NCBI GenBank assembly: GCA_003133505.1
Contig: PKXT01000193.1
Coordinates: 1,083-9,863, forward strand
Source of the DNA: Acidobacteriota bacterium
GTDB taxonomy: Bacteria > Acidobacteriota > Terriglobia > Acidiferrales > UBA7541
DNA length: 8,781 nt
Direction of reading: 5' to 3'
The notes below the pieces were generated by a model. The model saw nothing but the letters and a program-made list of their open reading frames with translations. It did no database searches and was not told where the DNA came from. This document shows positions 5,684-8,781 of this stretch, one piece after another (the stretch's first letter is position 1; each line of letters begins with the position of its first letter). The translations under genes and the position numbers were made by a program.

Positions 5684-8365
5684 TCAGCAAGCGGTTGTAT
5701 TTTCGGGGTGTGCGGGTTCGGCCACTGGACTGGATTCGAGGTCGGAGACCATGTTGCCCCCGCTGCGCTTGGAAACGTACATGGCTGCATCAGCCGCCTG
5801 AATGAGTTGTTCGGGGTTGGGTCCGTGGACCGGAAAACTCGCAATACCAAAGCTGGCGGTGACGTTCTTATTGCGCAACATGCGCTCGCCTGCAATCCAA
5901 CCGCGAAGTTTGCTGGCAATCTGGCGGGCTTGTTCAGCGCTGGTTTCGGGCATGAGAATTACAAATTCATCTCCGCCGTAACGGGCCACAATGTCGGAAC
6001 GGCGGCAGTTTTGCTCCAGAATTCGCGCGGCGATCTGGAGAACCAGATCACCCTCCAAATGGCCATGCGAATCGTTCACCAGCTTAAAACCGTCGAGATC
6101 CAGCATCACTAGGGAGAAGGGGCGTCCAGCGCGCGTCGAGCGTTTCCATTCAGCGGACAGGGCCTCCATCAAATAGCGGTGGGTCTTCAGCCCGGTAAGG
6201 CCATCGGTAATGGCCTGCTCCTGCGCTTGCTGGAAGGTATAGGCATTATGTAGGGCAATAGCCAGCAGATCGGCCAGCGTGTGCAGGAGACGCAACTGCT
6301 CATCGGGAAATTCCGCAGTGTCGGCTGTCTCCACGTAGAGGACGCCCTGCAGTTGGTCTGCAAACCTGACCGGCAAAGCCGCTGCGCTGACCGAGCCTGT
6401 TAAAATCGTTTGCCCTGTGGCAATGGCATCTCCTCGGAGTACTTCCGCTTCACCGGAAATCGCCGCCCGGCCAATGAGGCCTTCGCCAATTTGCTTGCCG
6501 CGACCCAATGCTCCTCTGCGGGAACCGGCTTCCGCCCGCACAACCAACCTGCGTTCACCACTTTCCAGTAGGGCAATGCCGATATGGTCATAGGCCAGAC
6601 CTTCCTCAAGCGCCGCGGCGATATTATCGAGCATTTCGTCCGAATTCAGCGTGGATATCGCCTGGCGGGAAATAATGTTGAGCAAGGCAAGCTGGCGGGC
6701 GCGCACCTGTTGTTCCTGGAAGAGTCGCGCATTCTCGAGGGCGATGCTGGCTTCACTGGCGAGCACACGAAGCATCTCCACGTGCCCTTCGTCGAAGGCT
6801 CCTTCCTCGGTACTGAAGAGGGCCATCGCCCCCAGCGCCCGGTCGTTAAGCAACAACGGGATTCCGCAGTAGCTGCCGGCTCCTTCGCGAGGTATAACAC
6901 GGAGACGCTCCAATTCCTCGGAGAAGCGCTCGCGAATCAGCAGAGGTTGCTTGGTGCGAATGATGTGCTCAATTAAATGGTTCCCCAGGGGCAGGCGGCG
7001 CTTGGGCTGCTCCTCTCCGTCCCTGATTTCAAGCTCGATACTCAATTCCTGACGCGCTGAATCGTAGAGAGCGATATAAAACTGGGAATTTTCAAAGAGA
7101 CGGCGTACTCCCGTGGAAATTTTCTCAATGATGCTCTCGGCCTCCAAAGTGGAGCTCAAGGCTCTGCCAATTTCATTCAAGGTGTGCAACTCGTCGGTTC
7201 GGCGGGCGGTTTGCTGGATTAAATAGCCGTTTTCAATGGCCAAACCAATCTGCTGCCCCAAGGCCATCAACAGGCGCAATTCCGGCGGGGTCATATGGCG
7301 ATTCTGGGCCGCACCCAGAAGCATGAATCCAAAAACACGCTCCTTGGATTGCAGGCTAATGCCCACGGCGGATTTCAATCCCTCATCCACCAGAAGTTTT
7401 CGTACGCGGCGGAAGGCCGGCTCGCGGTCCAGGGCCTGCCAGGAAGATTGCCGCGATAAATCGCGCAACACGACAAGGCCACCCAATCGCGCCACCAATT
7501 TCAGCGTGTACTCCTCAAGTTCCCGCTCCCGAAATGCCTCGGAAACGGAGCCTGTCAGCCCCGACGAAATGTTGATGCGAGAACCGTACTCTTCGCCATA
7601 TTGCAAAGATAATATTCCGCTGTGAAGGCGTCCGATGGTGAGAACGCGGTCCAGAGCCTGGCTCAGCATCCTTTGAATTTCACTATCCGCAAAACTGGAA
7701 GCGGTGACGTTTAGATTGGAGAGGGCCAGAATATTTCCTTCCAAACCCCGGCGTTCCTCCTCATAATTGACTACGACCATCAACAGAGCGATAGCAATTA
7801 ACGGAAGCAGCAACAAAAGGTGAAAATCCACCCTCTGTAGCGTTCGCAAATGGGACTGCAAAGAAGCTACAAAAACAATCAAGCCCCAAGTCCCAAACAC
7901 GACAGCCATCAATGTTTCGGCGAGGACCTGTTGTTTTTTGCCTTCCAGAAAGAATTGCCGGGCGACCAACAGAAACACAAATAGCACACCAAGCCGCAAG
8001 GGAACACCCACCCAGCCTCTGCGGAATGCCATCACCCAAACGGCCGCCACCACCACCGCAGCCAGTAGCCAGCGCAGGCGGGTGACCGCATGAGCGTATG
8101 TCCGCGCGGCTTTGAGGAAGACTAGCGCCGCCACGAATAAAAGCAATTCTTTGCTGTTGGCGATTGCTCCCTCAGAGATGCGTTCTGAGCCGAAGGGGCC
8201 ATGAAGATCGACCGGTATGTGCACCAGGGCGAGCGCCACCCAGGCCCACGCCCACGAAATCAGATAGGACTTACGCTTTTCAAAATAGAGGTAGACAAAA
8301 AAACCGGCGAGCATTGCGCACATGCAAGCCAGGGAGTACTCCAATGCTTCCGGATGGGTCACCAT
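5684..8365 (-). CDS. Membrane diguanylate cyclase: 7 TM, three GAF domains, GGDEF
   Basis: An 893-aa sensor enzyme that makes c-di-GMP from two GTP. About seven hydrophobic segments occupy residues 7-201 (roughly 7-27, 34-53, 71-88, 98-113, 121-139, 147-168, 181-200), forming a membrane sensor or anchor. Three tandem GAF domains follow (about 225-382, 390-550, 555-712), each starting with a helical segment of the LNEIGRALSSTL kind. The GGDEF domain (about 715-880) has LDLDGFKLVND with metal-binding Asp756, an intact RYGGDEF (active site 797-801) and an intact inhibitory site R788-R-S-D791 exactly five residues before it, so product inhibition is expected. There is no EAL domain. The ATG at 8365 is the only usable start before an in-frame stop at 8393-8395, but it has no visible Shine-Dalgarno. 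The signals sensed are unknown. The gene appears to be transcribed from a promoter about 170 bases upstream. Confidence 0.93.
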   Translation of the reverse strand: MVTHPEALEYSLACMCAMLAGFFVYLYFEKRKSYLISWAWAWVALALVHIPVDLHGPFGSERISEGAIANSKELLLFVAALVFLKAARTYAHAVTRLRWLLAAVVVAAVWVMAFRRGWVGVPLRLGVLFVFLLVARQFFLEGKKQQVLAETLMAVVFGTWGLIVFVASLQSHLRTLQRVDFHLLLLLPLIAIALLMVVVNYEEERRGLEGNILALSNLNVTASSFADSEIQRMLSQALDRVLTIGRLHSGILSLQYGEEYGSRINISSGLTGSVSEAFRERELEEYTLKLVARLGGLVVLRDLSRQSSWQALDREPAFRRVRKLLVDEGLKSAVGISLQSKERVFGFMLLGAAQNRHMTPPELRLLMALGQQIGLAIENGYLIQQTARRTDELHTLNEIGRALSSTLEAESIIEKISTGVRRLFENSQFYIALYDSARQELSIELEIRDGEEQPKRRLPLGNHLIEHIIRTKQPLLIRERFSEELERLRVIPREGAGSYCGIPLLLNDRALGAMALFSTEEGAFDEGHVEMLRVLASEASIALENARLFQEQQVRARQLALLNIISRQAISTLNSDEMLDNIAAALEEGLAYDHIGIALLESGERRLVVRAEAGSRRGALGRGKQIGEGLIGRAAISGEAEVLRGDAIATGQTILTGSVSAAALPVRFADQLQGVLYVETADTAEFPDEQLRLLHTLADLLAIALHNAYTFQQAQEQAITDGLTGLKTHRYLMEALSAEWKRSTRAGRPFSLVMLDLDGFKLVNDSHGHLEGDLVLQIAARILEQNCRRSDIVARYGGDEFVILMPETSAEQARQIASKLRGWIAGERMLRNKNVTASFGIASFPVHGPNPEQLIQAADAAMYVSKRSGGNMVSDLESSPVAEPAHPENTTAC

Positions 8366-8533
8366 GTGGAAGATTTGGGAAATGCGGTGACACTACAACG
8401 AAGGATTCCCAAGGGCCGTCATCCTCTAGAAATGGCTTCGCCGAAAAGCAGCGCCGGCGGAGTGGGTCCCGGCATTGACCTTGTAGGATCAGCTAACCGC
8501 GCGGCCGGGCTGCCTCCGAGAATCGCCGCTGGC
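8366..8533 (-). other. Long 5' leader of the diguanylate cyclase gene
   Basis: About 160 bases would separate the predicted transcription start from the cyclase ATG. GC-rich inverted repeats are present, for example GCCGG...CCGGC around 8450-8475, so the leader may be structured. I cannot match it to the c-di-GMP riboswitch (GEMM) consensus or another known class. No good ribosome binding site precedes the ATG. Confidence 0.35.
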
Positions 8534-8562
8534 ACTATAGTAAGCGGGACGCCGCGGGTCAA
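8534..8562 (-). promoter_or_regulatory. Sigma70-like promoter of the diguanylate cyclase gene
   Basis: On the minus strand, TTGACC (8557-8562, 5 of 6) is followed by a 17-base spacer and TATAGT (8534-8539, 5 of 6). This is the best promoter match in the window, placed in the divergent region and pointing at the cyclase. A short inverted repeat CGGG...CCCG (8555-8569 region) overlaps the -35 and could be an operator, though it is weak. Confidence 0.65.
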
Positions 8563-8624
8563 TAGCCCGTGGGGTCATTCGTTCTTATCGCTTACTCCGG
8601 TGCGCGGCGGAAGGCCCAATAGCC

Positions 8625-8669
8625 ACCGATTGGCTTTTCGTGGACGCTTCGGCTACCATCGGTTTTTTT
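8625..8669 (+). terminator. Hairpin plus T-run upstream of gltX (terminator or attenuator-like)
   Basis: ACCGATTGG (8625-8633) can pair with CCATCGGT (8656-8663) with one bulged T, and the stem runs straight into seven T residues (8663-8669). This is the shape of an intrinsic terminator on the plus strand, yet it lies 20 bases before the gltX start and no plus-strand gene precedes it. It would make sense only as a leader attenuator, or it may be chance: the loop is large (22 bases) and a weak promoter match overlaps it. Confidence 0.3.
8630..8659 (+). promoter_or_regulatory. Weak candidate promoter of gltX
   Basis: TTGGCT (8630-8635, 4 of 6) and TACCAT (8654-8659, 4 of 6) are 18 bases apart, which would start transcription about 20-25 bases before the gltX ATG. 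I found nothing better on the plus strand in the divergent region. It conflicts with reading the same bases as a terminator hairpin. Confidence 0.3.
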
Positions 8670-8689
8670 CGAATGCCTAGGAAAACATT

Positions 8690-8781
8690 ATGCCTGCTTC
8701 CACCAAGCCGAGAGTTCGCTTTGCGCCATCACCCACCGGATATCTTCACGTTGGCGGCGCTCGCACCGCTCTTTTTAACTG
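8690..8781 (+). CDS. gltX: Glutamyl-tRNA synthetase, N-terminal fragment cut by the window end
   Basis: Only 30 codons are in the window. The peptide runs from MPASTKPRVRFAPSP through TGYLHVGGARTALFN. FAPSPTGYLHVGG with H20-V-G-G23 is the HIGH-type ATP-binding motif of class I Glu/Gln-tRNA synthetases, and ARTALFN after it is typical of bacterial GltX, which charges tRNA-Glu (and in many bacteria without GlnRS also tRNA-Gln). AGGA at 8679-8682, seven bases before the ATG, supports the start. It is divergent from the diguanylate cyclase. A truncated GluQ-like paralogue cannot be excluded from 30 residues, but the ARTALFN context favours GltX. Confidence 0.88.
   Translation, partial: MPASTKPRVRFAPSPTGYLHVGGARTALFN

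Noticed and set aside
8393..8422. Nine-codon minus-strand mini-ORF in the cyclase leader, in frame with the cyclase
   Set aside because: AGAGG lies directly against its ATG with no spacing, so it is not a usable ribosome binding site; a short ORF of this size is expected by chance.
8201..8680. Plus-strand ORF of 159 codons ending just before gltX
   Set aside because: Half is antisense to the cyclase gene and the rest covers its promoter; the translation is low in structure and has no family resemblance.
8366..8689. T-box, c-di-GMP riboswitch or tRNA gene in the divergent region
   Set aside because: No T-box consensus, no GEMM-like core and no T-loop-bearing cloverleaf could be recognised on either strand by eye.

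Overview
The window most likely comes from an acidobacterium (Acidobacteriota, Terriglobia-like). The grounds are moderately GC-rich DNA, a FabH and a multi-GAF diguanylate cyclase of the type common in that group, and a small ORF resembling the C-terminal tail of secreted glycosidase-like proteins typical of Acidobacteria. This placement is by protein pattern recognition only. No rRNA, tRNA, CRISPR array, IS element or phage gene is visible.

Layout. (1) Positions 66-2032, + strand: a two-gene, translationally coupled ABC exporter operon of the NatA/NatB type (ATPase, then ABC-2 permease). (2) A convergent hairpin lies at about 2063-2087. (3) Positions 8365-2103 hold four minus-strand genes, read from high to low coordinates: a membrane diguanylate cyclase (seven predicted TM segments, three GAF domains, GGDEF), fabH (beta-ketoacyl-ACP synthase III), a short ORF that looks like an N-terminally truncated secreted-enzyme tail, and an FHA-GAF-PP2C (SpoIIE/RsbU-type) phosphatase. 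(4) A divergent intergenic region (8366-8689) carries a good sigma70-like promoter for the cyclase and the leader of gltX, whose first 30 codons end the window on the + strand.

How the genes relate. The exporter genes form an operon. The minus-strand genes look like separate units rather than one pathway: the cyclase and fabH each have a promoter candidate, and an 11-bp perfect hairpin separates the truncated ORF from the phosphatase gene. The cyclase and the phosphatase are both GAF-containing signal proteins, one making c-di-GMP and one probably removing phosphate from a Ser/Thr phosphoprotein such as an anti-sigma-factor antagonist. No partner of either is encoded here. FabH starts fatty-acid chains and gltX charges tRNA-Glu; both are housekeeping.

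I found no convincing undescribed system. The items most worth a second look are the orphan glycosidase-like tail and the nested palindrome at its start codon, the non-canonical motif residues in the FHA-PP2C protein, and the long leader of the cyclase gene, which lacks an obvious ribosome binding site.
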